Shown here: piece by piece, positions 9,835 to 18,745 of the stretch
How the letters are laid out: every line of letters starts with the position of its first letter
How positions within the stretch are numbered: position 1 is the stretch's first letter
Assembly (NCBI RefSeq): GCF_000935045.1
Contig: NZ_JYKS01000015.1
Span: 1-64,000, forward strand
Direction: 5' to 3'
Origin: Pseudomonas sp. 10-1B
GTDB taxonomy: Bacteria > Pseudomonadota > Gammaproteobacteria > Pseudomonadales > Pseudomonadaceae
DNA length: 64,000 nucleotides
Position numbers and translations under genes: made by a program
The notes under the pieces: generated by a model
What the model was told of the DNA's origin: nothing
Seen by the model: only the letters and a program-made list of their open reading frames with translations
Database searches by the model: none

Positions 9835-10185
9835 CTAACCATCAAGCCGTAGTAGCAACCTGCCGGAAATTCCCCACGTTGCTGAGCGGGTCAACATGCC
9901 AACCACCACCAGGCGAGTGATGCCACGACCTTTCAATGTCTGGGCAAAACGAGTGCCATGGAATGCGCTATAGCGTTGCTTGTCGATCACGACGTCACCG
10001 GCCTTTGGGGCCAAAGCGTCGATGACCTCGATAGCGGCAGTGTCCGCGCGGTAGGTAATTGGCCTGTCTTGGTTGTCGACCGGCTCACCGATTGCCAGAT
10101 CACGGCCTTGGGCATCATTGACGTGTCGGGTGTCGCGGCCGTTTGACGCCACGCGCGTACATTTGCTCAATGACGAATGTTCCAC
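9835..10185 (-). pseudogene. Isochorismatase-family hydrolase remnant
   Basis: The open frame keeps a recognisable central piece of a cysteine-hydrolase (isochorismatase-like) protein: ALAPKAGDVVIDKQRYSAFH followed by the strand LVVVGMLT where the family has the nucleophile-bearing (V/I)MTNVC element. Here that Cys is lost (MLTRSATW) and the sequence runs into a foreign tail. The N-terminal third with the catalytic Asp is also missing. The fragment is flanked by REP pairs on both sides, which fits decay by rearrangement. It is unlikely to make a functional enzyme. Confidence 0.65.
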
Positions 10186-10202
10186 TTAAGCTGGCCACAG
10201 GG

Positions 10203-10365
10203 TAATGCCTGTCAGTTAAGGGTATGGGGCTGCTGCGCAGCCCATCGCAGGCAAGCCAGCTCCCACAGGGCCACTCAGATCTGAAGAATTGCGCGGCCCT
10301 GTGGGAGCTGGCTTGCCTACGATGGGCCGCAAAGCGGCCCCAAAATGCTTAGCTGACTGGCATTA
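10203..10365. repeat. Composite REP element with terminal inverted repeats
   Basis: An inverted REP pair is bracketed by GC stems (GGGGCTGCTGCGCAGCCC and GGGCCGCAAAGCGGCCCC) and then by outer arms TAATGCCTGTCAGTTAAG and CTTAGCTGACTGGCATTA. The whole 163 bp is one nested palindrome. Related units occur at 27376-27540 and 42727-42865. Confidence 0.85.
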
Positions 10366-10395
10366 GGCCACAGGGCTCTATTAAGGATGGATTCG

Positions 10396-11406
10396 ATGAT
10401 GCATGTACCGCTCGGACTGGGTCTGTTACTTGCCGCCGCTCTGGTCGAAGCGGCTCCGCTGCAGGTGCCCACCCCGGCTGAACTCAGGAGCCAGCTCGAG
10501 AGTCTCAAGCCTGGCCAGTTTCTCTGGTACCCGCAGGTCTCGCCGGTGGGGCCCGTGACCGTAGTGGTCAGCCTCACCGAGCAACGTGCCTACGTCTATC
10601 GCAATGGCATCGCCATCGGCGTCAGTACCGTGAGTAGCGGCAAGGCCGGTCGGGAAACCCCCACCGGGGTATTCAGCATTCTGCAGAAGAAGGTCGAGCA
10701 TAAATCCAGCCTCTACAACAGCGCTCCGATGCCCTACATGGAGCGGCTGACGTGGGACGGCATTGCCCTGCACGCAGGCCATCTACCGGGGTACCCCGCT
10801 TCGCATGGTTGCGTGCGCCTGCCGTTGGCATTCGCCAAGAAGCTGTATGAAATCACCGGTTTCAGCTCGACCACCGTCATCGTTTCCGATACCCACAGTG
10901 CACCGGTGGAGGTCTACCACCCCGGCGTGCTGGCGCCTACGGTCAGCGAAGGCAAAGCCCAAGGCCCGCTGGTATTGAATAACCAACAGTTCTGGAACGA
11001 TCCAGACCCGACGGCGGGGCCACTGTCTATCCTGATCAGCCGCTCCGACCGGCGCGCCTATGTGTTTCGCGGTGGCCAGTTGATCGGCTCGGCGCCAGCA
11101 CTGTCGATTGAAAGCGGTCAACATCGTAGTGGAATGGCGGTGTATTCCCTGCTGCAAAAGCCATCCGACTTGGCCCTCGATGCCGCGCTACCATTACGCT
11201 GGTCGGTGGTTGGTCTCAGCAACCCGGAATACGGGGATACGCCCTATGAACAATTGGGGCAATTGACCATGAACCCGGAATTCCGCCGTCATTTACGCGC
11301 GGCGATGGACATCGGCACGATGCTGGTGATAACCGATTGGGCGTCCACGCGGGATACTCGCAGCGAAGGAAAACTCACGGTGATCAGCACCGAAGGCAGT
11401 GAATAA
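10396..11406 (+). CDS. L,D-transpeptidase (YkuD) with second degenerate YkuD-like domain
   Basis: Probable periplasmic peptidoglycan L,D-transpeptidase, 336 aa. It starts with a hydrophobic signal (MHVPLGLGLLLAAALVEAA). ATGs at 10387, 10396 and 10399 are in frame; 10396 is 5 bases after AAGGATGG. The first YkuD domain covers about residues 45-175, with the catalytic motif SHGCVR giving His137 and Cys139. A second region from about residue 205 (LSILISRSDRRAYVFRGGQL) repeats the start of the domain but has no HGC motif, so it is probably non-catalytic. A second L,D-transpeptidase-fold gene follows on the same strand. Confidence 0.88.
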   Translation: MMHVPLGLGLLLAAALVEAAPLQVPTPAELRSQLESLKPGQFLWYPQVSPVGPVTVVVSLTEQRAYVYRNGIAIGVSTVSSGKAGRETPTGVFSILQKKVEHKSSLYNSAPMPYMERLTWDGIALHAGHLPGYPASHGCVRLPLAFAKKLYEITGFSSTTVIVSDTHSAPVEVYHPGVLAPTVSEGKAQGPLVLNNQQFWNDPDPTAGPLSILISRSDRRAYVFRGGQLIGSAPALSIESGQHRSGMAVYSLLQKPSDLALDAALPLRWSVVGLSNPEYGDTPYEQLGQLTMNPEFRRHLRAAMDIGTMLVITDWASTRDTRSEGKLTVISTEGSE

Positions 11407-11623
11407 CTTAAACCATTGATCAAGAAATGATCGGCAATCCCGTAAAAATCAAGCAAAGTAGTGGCCTTTGGCTTCAGTCCAGCTGATTTTTCGCTTCAAA
11501 GCATGCCATGACGCAAGCGAGGAAAGCCGTCCAGATCAATGCCGAACGGCCAGCCTGCTTTCGATCGCAGACAGGTTTTTAACAGGATAATCCATGTCGA
11601 TGTTCGAACCATTGGGGGGAGCC

Positions 11624-12310
11624 ATGCGGCTCTCAGTGGCCAGTATTGGCCTGTTTTTCCTCAGCGCCTGGCACACCGCCTATGCGCAACCCCTGCCTAG
11701 CGCCGCCGAGCTGCAGCAATTGGCGCCCAGCGCCAGCCTTTCGACCTTGGCCCTGGCACTCACCGCCTACACGTGCGCCAGCCACAGCGACGCGGACAAG
11801 TTGCTGACGGTGATCGATTACTCCAAGGCCTCGCGTGACAAACGTCTGTGGGTGTTCGATTTGCGCGCCAGGAAGCTGCTGTTCGAGGAGTGGGTTGCCC
11901 ATGGCAAGAACAGCGGTGCCGATTTGCCGACAACGTTCTCCAACGCCCCGAACAGCTACCAATCCTCCATCGGCCTGTATGAGACCGGCCAGACCTATAG
12001 CGGCAAGCACGGCCGTTCGCTGCGCCTGCAGGGGCTGGAGCCGGGGTTCAATGACAACAGCATGTCGCGGGCGATTGTCATGCATGCCGCCGCGTATGCC
12101 GACCCCAAGGTGGTTCCCGGCCTCGGTCGCTTGGGTCGCAGCCAGGGGTGTCCTGCCGTTCGGCCGGCAATTGCCGGCAAGCTGATCGATACGCTGCAAC
12201 GCGGTAGCTATGTGTTCGCCTATTACCCGCAACAAGACTGGTTGAAAAAATCGCGCTTCCTTAACGCCCAGAGCTGCCCGCTGGCTAATCAAACGTTCGC
12301 CAGCAAGTAA
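11624..12310 (+). CDS. YkuD_2-type L,D-transpeptidase-fold protein
   Basis: Exported protein of 228 aa from the murein L,D-transpeptidase catalytic-domain family (PF13645-like). The signal peptide reads MRLSVASIGLFFLSAWHTAY with an AYAQ cleavage site. Conserved features are the strand VFDLRARKLLFEEWVAHGKN, a histidine in IVMHAA and the nucleophile Cys176 in SQGCPAVR. The start at 11624 follows GGGGGGA; an alternative at 11594 has AGGA and would add ten residues before the signal. Convergent with a LysR gene 24 bases away. Its substrate is presumably cell-wall peptide, by family. Confidence 0.85.
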   Translation: MRLSVASIGLFFLSAWHTAYAQPLPSAAELQQLAPSASLSTLALALTAYTCASHSDADKLLTVIDYSKASRDKRLWVFDLRARKLLFEEWVAHGKNSGADLPTTFSNAPNSYQSSIGLYETGQTYSGKHGRSLRLQGLEPGFNDNSMSRAIVMHAAAYADPKVVPGLGRLGRSQGCPAVRPAIAGKLIDTLQRGSYVFAYYPQQDWLKKSRFLNAQSCPLANQTFASK

Positions 12311-12334
12311 GTCCTGCAATCAGGGCATAGCAAT

Positions 12335-13303
12335 TCATTGCTGGGGGGTGGGTTCATGGTGGGGAGAAGCAATGGTCTTGGCCGCAGCCAGTACCAAGCT
12401 GCGTAGCCACTTCGATGCCTGTGACCGATGTTTGCGTGCATGCCACAGTTGGTAATACCGCAACGGCTGCAGCGGTACCGGAAAAGGCTCGATACGTAGC
12501 GGCAACAGTTCGGTGTAATGCTTGGCAAAGGATCGCGTGGTGGTGAACAGCAGATTTGACTTGACCAGCGCATAAGGTGCGAGACAGAAGTAAGGCAAGG
12601 TCGTGGTAACGCGCCTTACCAGGCTGCTTCTTGCCAGTTCGGTGCCGATCGTGCCTTGACCGGACGCATTGTGGGTCATGACATCAAGATGATCTGCGAG
12701 TGTATAGGCTTCGGCAGTCAGCTCTCCTGGCCCAATGGGATGCCCTTCACGCATCAGGCACACCAGGTCATCGTCACACAGCGGTTGCAGATGGAGATGA
12801 TCGGCAGGTGCTCTCCAGTTACCTATCACCAGGTCCAGGTAACCCTCTTCCAGGCCGCGTGAATATCCGCCCTCGGCTTGAGGGTGCTTCAGTTCCAGTG
12901 TGGCGAAAGGTGCCTGCGCATGAAACCGCTCGATAATGGCTGGCACAAAGAAAACGCTTAGATAATCGGGTGTGCCGATACGAAATGTCTGTCTGGTCGT
13001 TGCCGGATCGAAAGAGTCGACTGGGTGCAGAACCTGTTCGATAGCGGCCAATGCCTGCGAAACAGGGTCAATCAATTCTTCGCCGTGAGTCGTCAGCACC
13101 ATGTGGCTGCCGCTGCGCACGAGCAATGGGTCGCCAGTGATCTCACGCAGACGTCGCAAGGCGACACTGATGGCCGGCTGAGTTTGCCCAAGCAGTTCGG
13201 CGGTACGCGAAACGCTGCATTCCGTAAGCAAGGTATGGAGCGTCCGGATCAACTGGACATCGCAGCTTGGTATGGACTTGGACACGGCAGCCTCGAATGT
13301 CAT
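12335..13303 (-). CDS. LysR-family regulator, NodD/NahR-like branch
   Basis: Regulator of 322 aa; start at 13303 has GGA upstream and begins shortly before the helix-turn-helix (SRTAELLGQTQPAISVALRR). The spacing and the HTH wording are closest to the NahR/NodD branch, whose members sense aromatic compounds. It lies 115 bases downstream of the rubredoxin-reductase gene on the same strand, as the last gene after the Rieske oxygenase and its probable reductase. It may therefore control that cluster, with binding sites expected upstream of the oxygenase. Confidence 0.9.
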   Translation of the reverse strand: MTFEAAVSKSIPSCDVQLIRTLHTLLTECSVSRTAELLGQTQPAISVALRRLREITGDPLLVRSGSHMVLTTHGEELIDPVSQALAAIEQVLHPVDSFDPATTRQTFRIGTPDYLSVFFVPAIIERFHAQAPFATLELKHPQAEGGYSRGLEEGYLDLVIGNWRAPADHLHLQPLCDDDLVCLMREGHPIGPGELTAEAYTLADHLDVMTHNASGQGTIGTELARSSLVRRVTTTLPYFCLAPYALVKSNLLFTTTRSFAKHYTELLPLRIEPFPVPLQPLRYYQLWHARKHRSQASKWLRSLVLAAAKTIASPHHEPTPQQ

Positions 13304-13418
13304 GGAGCCATCCGCATGATGGTCCTTCGTCTCGATGTGGCATGGGGGGAGCACGCTATATAGTTGATCATATAGCGAGCCCCAGAGTGCGTCCATGCGA
13401 GCACATCCGTGCGGCCGG

Positions 13419-14786
13419 TTACCTCCAGTCCGGCAGGGCTTTCAGAAGTTCGGTCTTTTCCTGAGTTACCGCGCCCATCAGTACGAAGCCTTGCATCTGG
13501 TTTTGCTGATCGCGGTAGACGGACCGCACATTCGCGATGCCTTTGTCACACCGGCCTACCAACTCGGTCGACCACAAACCTTGATCGTCCATTGGCGAGG
13601 CGACGACCGTGGGCAACACGCTGGTTTTGATGGTCACCGGCATGGCGGGATAAGCGACTGCAGTGGGCTCGCCAGTGAGTGTCCGGGCCAACGCGCGCGC
13701 CTGTAGCATGATCGGCATCACATAAGGCAATACCAGGTCATGGACCTGAGCACAGTCACCCAAGGCATAGACATTGCTGACGCTTGCTCGCAGATACGCA
13801 TCTGTTACGACGCCACTGGAAACCGCAATGCCTGCTGCACGAGCCAGCTCGACCCGTGGCATCAAGCCAATGGCGCAAAGCACATAGTCCACTTCCAGTT
13901 CATGACCATCGGCCAGCTGCAGCCACAGGCCTGTGTGACTACGCCGAACCGCCGTGGGGGCGTTACCGAGTTCCAGGTGCACGCCAATGGATCGAAGCGC
14001 ATTCGCCATTTCTTCCGCGGCCTCTGAAGGCAACAGGCGACTCAGCAAGGACGTCGCGCGGTCGACAATGCTCACCTCGTGGCCAGCATGCCGTAGATCA
14101 TTGGCGAACTCACAACCGATCAGTCCTCCACCGAGGATGGCGATTCGGCTGTTCATGCCGATCTGCTGACGAAGGTTGCGGTAGTCCTCCAGGTCATTCA
14201 CGGTGATGATTGCATCCACCCCATCGCCGTCCAGGGTCGGGCGCCTTGCATCAGCGCCCAACGCCAGCACCAATGCGCTATAGCGCTGTGGATAGCCGTC
14301 GACGTAGACCTGCTGCGCTTCGACATCGATTCGCTCGATAGAGGTGTACGTACTGATTTGCGCTTGTAGTTGCGCCGCCATTTCCCCGGCGTTGGACGTC
14401 ACGAGCTGATCCGGCAGACGCCCGCTCTGAAAAGCGTTGGACAGCGCCGGCTTGGAGTAGAACTCACCGCCATCACGGGTCACGATCATGATCGGGATGG
14501 CCCTGTCCAGCTTGCGTAGCTCACGCGCCACGGTATACCCGGCCAGCCCTGAGCCGAGGATGATCACTGGGTCCGGCTCTGCAAGTGGCTGCATCGCCAC
14601 CTGGCTTGCCTCGGCACCTGTCGGGAGCCGGATCATCGCAAAATCGGCTTTGCCGACGCCGCAATCAGGGCAATACCAACTTTCCGGCACATCCTCCCAG
14701 CGGGTTCCCGCCGGGATATCGTGCTCAGGCATGCCCACGGCTTCGTCATAGATGAAGCCGCACACCACACATTCCCACTTATACAT
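13419..14786 (-). CDS. Rubredoxin fused to FAD-dependent rubredoxin reductase
   Basis: Electron-transfer protein of 455 aa. Residues 1-52 are a complete rubredoxin with iron ligands Cys6, Cys9, Cys39 and Cys42 (CVVC, CPDC). A short linker leads to a pyridine-nucleotide disulfide-type flavoprotein: FAD motif [17 protein letters not shown] at about 76-92, NAD(P) motif [16 protein letters not shown] at about 216-231, and the second FAD site [10 protein letters not shown]. It would pass electrons from NAD(P)H through FAD to its own rubredoxin. A GGAG site precedes the ATG. It lies 36 bases downstream of a Rieske oxygenase on the same strand and is the only candidate reductase for it nearby. Confidence 0.93.
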   Translation of the reverse strand: MYKWECVVCGFIYDEAVGMPEHDIPAGTRWEDVPESWYCPDCGVGKADFAMIRLPTGAEASQVAMQPLAEPDPVIILGSGLAGYTVARELRKLDRAIPIMIVTRDGGEFYSKPALSNAFQSGRLPDQLVTSNAGEMAAQLQAQISTYTSIERIDVEAQQVYVDGYPQRYSALVLALGADARRPTLDGDGVDAIITVNDLEDYRNLRQQIGMNSRIAILGGGLIGCEFANDLRHAGHEVSIVDRATSLLSRLLPSEAAEEMANALRSIGVHLELGNAPTAVRRSHTGLWLQLADGHELEVDYVLCAIGLMPRVELARAAGIAVSSGVVTDAYLRASVSNVYALGDCAQVHDLVLPYVMPIMLQARALARTLTGEPTAVAYPAMPVTIKTSVLPTVVASPMDDQGLWSTELVGRCDKGIANVRSVYRDQQNQMQGFVLMGAVTQEKTELLKALPDWR

Positions 14787-14822
14787 GATCGATACTCCTT
14801 CAATCGGGTTATGGCCAGGTCT

Positions 14823-15878
14823 TCAACTGATGAAGGCTCGACCCAGACCCAGCGCGCTCAGGGCACGACGATAGGCGGTGGAGGAGCGATCGGCAGGAAT
14901 ATGGATTTCCAGCGAAAGGTCCAGCGGCAAGTCCTCCGGACGACACAACTCGACGATGTCCCGGTCCTCTTCGAATACCTGTTGATTGAAGGCATACACG
15001 TCCTCCAACGGCATCTCCTTGTCGAAGTTGCGCGTGATGGCGCAGAACATGCGGGTCTTGCGAGCCGAGATCGGGCTGGCGGCGTTCAGAATCACCAGCC
15101 GGTGTTCAGGGCTAGGGAAATTGACCGTCAAACGGGCGGTGAACGGCGCGAATACATCGAAGGTCCGGGACCAGAGAAAATCGCTCGGGGCACGATGCTG
15201 CATCTGCTTGGGGAAGTTACTGACGCTGCTGACGTACTCGGCGTGTATTCCGTAGGGCGTGAGTTCGGCCTTGTAGGTCGGCACCACGGGGTTGTCGCGC
15301 TGGGCGAAAGCTTCATGGTGAATCCAGGCGAAGTGGGCGACATCGATGAAGCCTTCCACCTGGCGACCGGCGGAGGCGGCAATGTCGATGGAGGGCGGCA
15401 GGATGCGCTGGAAATCGTCGTCGTACCAGGAAGGCATCTCGGCAAACGGCGCGTTGGTGCCCGCCATCAACACCCAGATCAGGCCAAAATCTTCGCGTGT
15501 CGAGTACATCTGGATGCGGTGGCGTTCGGTCAGGTTGGCGTTCGGCTCCGAAGGAATGCGAGTACAGCGTCCATCAGTGCCGAAGTGCAGGCCGTGATAA
15601 GGGCAGATGATGTTTTCGCCGCGCACCCAGCCTTTGCTCAGCGGTGCGCCGCGATGGCTACAGATATCGCGGGCGGCATTCACTTTGCCACCAGCACGGT
15701 AGAGCACGAGCGGTTCATCCAGCAGCGTTGCGGCGTAGGGTTTGTCGGTGACGTCCGTAGAAAAAGCCACGGGGTGCCAATGCCGGCAGAGGATCTCTCG
15801 GTCATGTGCAGTAAATGTGCTGTTTCGGGTGATCGGATTCCAGGTAACGTCCTGGCAGGCTATGGCGGTAGTGGACAT
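14823..15878 (-). CDS. Rieske non-heme iron oxygenase, alpha subunit (VanA/NdmA-like)
   Basis: Oxygenase of 351 aa; start chosen for its AGGAGA site 6 bases upstream. The Rieske [2Fe-2S] ligands are Cys73, His75, Cys92 and His95 (CSHRG, CPYHG). The catalytic iron site follows the D-x2-H-x4-H pattern at Asp179, His182 and His187. Length and single-subunit organisation fit the demethylase/monooxygenase group that includes vanillate O-demethylase VanA, TsaM and the methylxanthine demethylases. No beta subunit or ferredoxin-type reductase is next to it; a rubredoxin-reductase fusion follows instead. Substrate is unknown, but an aromatic or N-/O-methyl compound is a reasonable guess. Confidence 0.92.
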   Translation of the reverse strand: MSTTAIACQDVTWNPITRNSTFTAHDREILCRHWHPVAFSTDVTDKPYAATLLDEPLVLYRAGGKVNAARDICSHRGAPLSKGWVRGENIICPYHGLHFGTDGRCTRIPSEPNANLTERHRIQMYSTREDFGLIWVLMAGTNAPFAEMPSWYDDDFQRILPPSIDIAASAGRQVEGFIDVAHFAWIHHEAFAQRDNPVVPTYKAELTPYGIHAEYVSSVSNFPKQMQHRAPSDFLWSRTFDVFAPFTARLTVNFPSPEHRLVILNAASPISARKTRMFCAITRNFDKEMPLEDVYAFNQQVFEEDRDIVELCRPEDLPLDLSLEIHIPADRSSTAYRRALSALGLGRAFIS

Positions 15879-15939
15879 TTCGGTTCTCCTTATTATGGAA
15901 ATGTCACCCGGTGATGCGTGCCCGCGAATTGCCAAGCTG

Positions 15940-16012
15940 CTTGCCAACCAGGCGGGCACCGGATGCCAAACCCATGCTAGAGAGCCGAACCGGCCCCGCC
16001 TATGTTGGCAAG
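15940..16012. promoter_or_regulatory. Inverted repeat upstream of the Rieske oxygenase
   Basis: Arms CTTGCCAACCAGGCGGG (15940-15956) and CCGCCTATGTTGGCAAG (15996-16012) pair over 15 of 17 positions across a 39-base spacer. They lie 60-135 bases upstream of the oxygenase start, in the 384-bp gap before the RibD-like gene. This may be an operator for the cluster or part of a decayed mobile element. The gap also holds a short end-like motif at 16098-16126 (see the element at 19596). Confidence 0.4.
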
Positions 16013-16262
16013 TACATGTTGTTTATATGGAATGAACTATGTAGGTGGCCCGCACTGCCACCTGGACGCAGCGCTATGGACTTCACGCCAAGGGGCCGCT
16101 TTCGACCGAGGCGATGTGAAAACACCTGCGATTGTCTGATCTTCTGAAGTACCGACGCCGCTAACATCGCAGTCCAGCTGCTTTTCCGCCCGTAAACGGC
16201 TATTTGAGCCGCTGCCGCGGCCCGGTATTCTCACAGCTTGATTTCAAGCCAAGGATTCAGGT

Positions 16263-16727
16263 ATGCCGTTTGCTATCACCCACAGCGAGTTTGATGACAG
16301 GGATAAGGTCTTCATGAGCCAGGCACTGGCCCAAGGCAGGCGGGCACTGCCGACGTGCCTGCCAAACCCTCCAGTGGGCTGTGTCATCGTCCGTGAAGGG
16401 AGCGTGGTAGCCAGCGGATTCACGCAAGCGCCTGGAGAGCATCACGCAGAGGCGATGGCCCTTTCACTGCTGGAACATGGTCTTGATGACCTGACGGCGT
16501 ACGTGACTCTCGAACCTTGTTCATTCGCAGGCCGAACACCTTCATGTGCGTTGGCCTTGGTGAGCGCGAGAATTTCACGAGTACATGTTGCAATGCTCGA
16601 TCCCGACCCACGAAACGCTGGAGCAGGTATCGAAATTCTCCGCCAGGCCGGGATCGAGGTAACGGTTGGCCTGCTTGGGGATGAGGCTCGGCGCGACCTG
16701 CAATACTATCTCTTGGAGAGCCTTTGA
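16263..16727 (+). CDS. RibD-like deaminase domain protein
   Basis: Protein of 154 aa from the cytidine/deoxycytidylate deaminase superfamily, nearest to the deaminase half of riboflavin enzyme RibD. Zinc ligands and catalytic Glu are present: His61-Ala-Glu63, Cys86 and Cys95 (LEPCSFAGRTPSC). The LPNPPVGCVIV loop is also typical of RibD. It lacks the C-terminal reductase domain that full RibD (about 370 aa) carries, and no other riboflavin gene is near. It may be a stand-alone deaminase for a pyrimidine- or purine-like substrate. An AGG precedes the ATG. Confidence 0.85.
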   Translation: MPFAITHSEFDDRDKVFMSQALAQGRRALPTCLPNPPVGCVIVREGSVVASGFTQAPGEHHAEAMALSLLEHGLDDLTAYVTLEPCSFAGRTPSCALALVSARISRVHVAMLDPDPRNAGAGIEILRQAGIEVTVGLLGDEARRDLQYYLLESL

Positions 16728-17312
16728 ATGTCCGCTACGGGCCGAGGTTGTGTGGAAACCTCCCGACCGATGCACGATGCAACTGCTGAAAAAACAACCT
16801 GGAAATCGCGTTCCTACGTGAACTGAACAAACATTTGGCAGACGGTTGATGGAGGTCGTTCATACCAAAGCTGCCCGTTCGGGTTCTAGCTCATTGCGTG
16901 TACCGTCCTCAATTACCGCGGAGGGCTTCGACGCACGCTGGGTTACTTGGAAATCCATGATGAACTTCACGGGACTGAACTTACTATCGTCATGGAAATA
17001 CAGCTAAGTACCAACCCGACTCATTCATCCTAGGCGATTATCTGCACAAGCATCTGCTCAAATCAAAGGCTCTACTCGCCAAAAAGCCGGCGCCAAAAAC
17101 CATTTTAAATCTTCATCACAAGCCTTTAAATAGGAGCCAGTCGTAATGCAGCCTGCCCAGCTCAATAATTTTTCGTTATAGACGTAACTCTCTTTTGATA
17201 GAAGCATCCTCGTTCATATAGCTAGAATTCGGTTTCGAGGTAAAAATTTGCCTCGGGAGGCCCTCAGGGGCGATGAAACAACCGACCGAAGAACACTTGA
17301 AGGAGTCTAACA
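16728..17312. other. 585-bp gap with decayed mobile-element sequence
   Basis: No gene is supported here. The first part (about 16739-16830) is one arm of a repeated element described at 19596-19777. The rest has lower GC than neighbouring DNA, with no open frame of note until the ribosome site AAGGAG at 17300 for the next gene. Confidence 0.6.
16739..16830. repeat. Solo arm of a repeated transposon-like element
   Basis: The segment beginning GGGCCGAGGTTGTGTGGAAA and ending in TCGCGTTCCTACGTGAACTG matches the reverse complement of 19684-19771 with few changes. It begins just after the RibD-like gene ends. It appears to be a relic of one end of a transposable element. Confidence 0.75.
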
Positions 17313-17732
17313 ATGACAAACTTAACCATCGTACCCATGCAGTGGATGAATGCGCAGGATCTCCACGATTGTGAGCCGCTTAATGAAGCAGACTTCGCCT
17401 GCATGAATGACATTCGTGCGATTCTCGAAAAACATGGAAAACTTGATCGCTTCGCGCTTCATCTCATCCATAAGCATTTTGATATTGCAGAAGATGAAGT
17501 GTTGGTCGAGTACAGCGAGGCCAGCAGTCGCGAGCAGTTTTTCCGGGTTGAGAAGTCCAACAGCGAAACTGCTCGACATGCCATTCCAACGACTTGGACA
17601 CTTGAGCACATTCAGCCAATGGCGCGATGCGTCTGCGCCTATCGGCAAGGTTCCGGCCACCTCGGTCGCCATGAGACAGGCATCCACGCCGACGGTGTTC
17701 TTGAACCGGTGATCGCAGAGAGCGCGACTTGA
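17313..17732 (+). CDS. Hypothetical protein, 139 aa
   Basis: Orphan with a strong AAGGAG site 7 bases before its ATG. It begins MTNLTIVPMQWMNAQDLHDC and contains an acidic and His-rich centre (LHLIHKHFDIAEDEVLVEYS). I recall similar short proteins in other proteobacteria, with no known role. The last 30 residues include CVCAYRQGSGHLGRHE and then a tail that looks less conserved, so the 3' end could be altered. It lies in the low-GC segment between relic element arms, which suggests acquisition by transfer. Confidence 0.6.
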   Translation: MTNLTIVPMQWMNAQDLHDCEPLNEADFACMNDIRAILEKHGKLDRFALHLIHKHFDIAEDEVLVEYSEASSREQFFRVEKSNSETARHAIPTTWTLEHIQPMARCVCAYRQGSGHLGRHETGIHADGVLEPVIAESAT

Positions 17733-17869
17733 CTCATTGCGCAAGCGGACGCGCAGCAGCAAGAACCCATAACGCTGCGCGCCGCAAAGCTCGAACGTAA
17801 TGCAATGAAAAAATGACACCCAAGCATTTGCGTCGGCGACGTCTCATTTTTTGACCGAAAGGCACCCGG

Positions 17870-18409
17870 TTAGTTATCGTCGACGTAATCCTTTACGGTC
17901 TTTCCCGTTGACAATCTTTTCTGAGCTAACGTGCTGACTTCACTCAGGCGTGCTACCGGGCCAATAACTTCGTATACCATTGACGTAAAAAGCCTTCTGT
18001 ACTTTTCACAGAGTTCAGAATCTATAGGGTCCTGATTGCACGCAGCATAGGCACCTATCAAGAACTCTAGCGTCAGATTTCTATAGCCCCTATAGGCCAA
18101 AGGCTTGCCAGCCCCAAAGCCATCCCCTTCAATAATGTTTGGAAACAAAAATCGCCCTTGCTCGATTGCAGCTGAAAGCAAACAAAGATCATGCTGCTTG
18201 TCGCGACGGTCAACGTAAACTCCATAGGTACCTAGGCGTACCAATAGCACCACGACTTCATTATGCCACGCCAATAAGTCCTTGATAAATGTTTCTTTCA
18301 GTTGATAACGGGCCTGCCGTCTATCCTTGATCAAAAAGTACGCTGTTCCGCTTGCCAGAATTAAAGACAAGATGGAAACGGTCGCCGTAATAATGTCCAT
18401 GAGATCCAT
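17870..18409 (-). CDS. Hypothetical membrane-anchored protein, 179 aa
   Basis: An N-terminal membrane segment (IITATVSILSLILASGTAYF, about residues 5-25) is followed by a basic stretch and a soluble, mostly helical domain of about 150 residues facing the cytosol. No family was recognised. Codon use is clearly AT-richer than that of the surrounding genes. The ribosome site is weak; an in-frame ATG nine bases downstream is an alternative start. It is convergent with the 139-aa gene. Transfer into the chromosome is likely. Confidence 0.65.
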   Translation of the reverse strand: MDLMDIITATVSILSLILASGTAYFLIKDRRQARYQLKETFIKDLLAWHNEVVVLLVRLGTYGVYVDRRDKQHDLCLLSAAIEQGRFLFPNIIEGDGFGAGKPLAYRGYRNLTLEFLIGAYAACNQDPIDSELCEKYRRLFTSMVYEVIGPVARLSEVSTLAQKRLSTGKTVKDYVDDN

Positions 18410-18745
18410 GATTGCCCGCCCTGCGCCCTTTGGGCTATTTCTTGTGGTTCATTTTAGATGAGAAAAATCATCTGCGACCGTCCGTTTCAGGTCCAGGCTA
18501 TGTGAAAACACCGCGACCTTGGCTAACTTCCGTCGAGGACCTTTTTAACTGAGGTAGTTTGCAGCACTTGTGGCGGGCACCTACCGGCCCCAAATCGCTT
18601 AACTGCCTGGCATTAGCCAAATGGAAGCTCTTTTAGGTTTTGGCATCGACTGACGTGCACCCCATCAGAGATGAGAGTGCATGCGGTCTCCGGGGTCTTG
18701 CCTGCAGGCTCCAGTTTGATGGAGAGCTCAAGCATCTCAGCCTGG
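18410..18745. other. 336-bp gap with element fragments
   Basis: No gene is supported. It holds an end-like motif at 18488-18514 (CCAGGCTATGTGAAAACACC), similar to those at 16098 and 19596, and the outer arm of the composite REP element at 18586-18615 (GGCCCCAAATCGCTTAACTG), here without REP units. Confidence 0.55.

Noticed and set aside
17733..17869. Possible small gene after the 139-aa orphan (reading ITLRAAKLERNAMKK in one frame)
   Set aside because: No start with a ribosome site, and too short to support; it may be a relic of transposon DNA.
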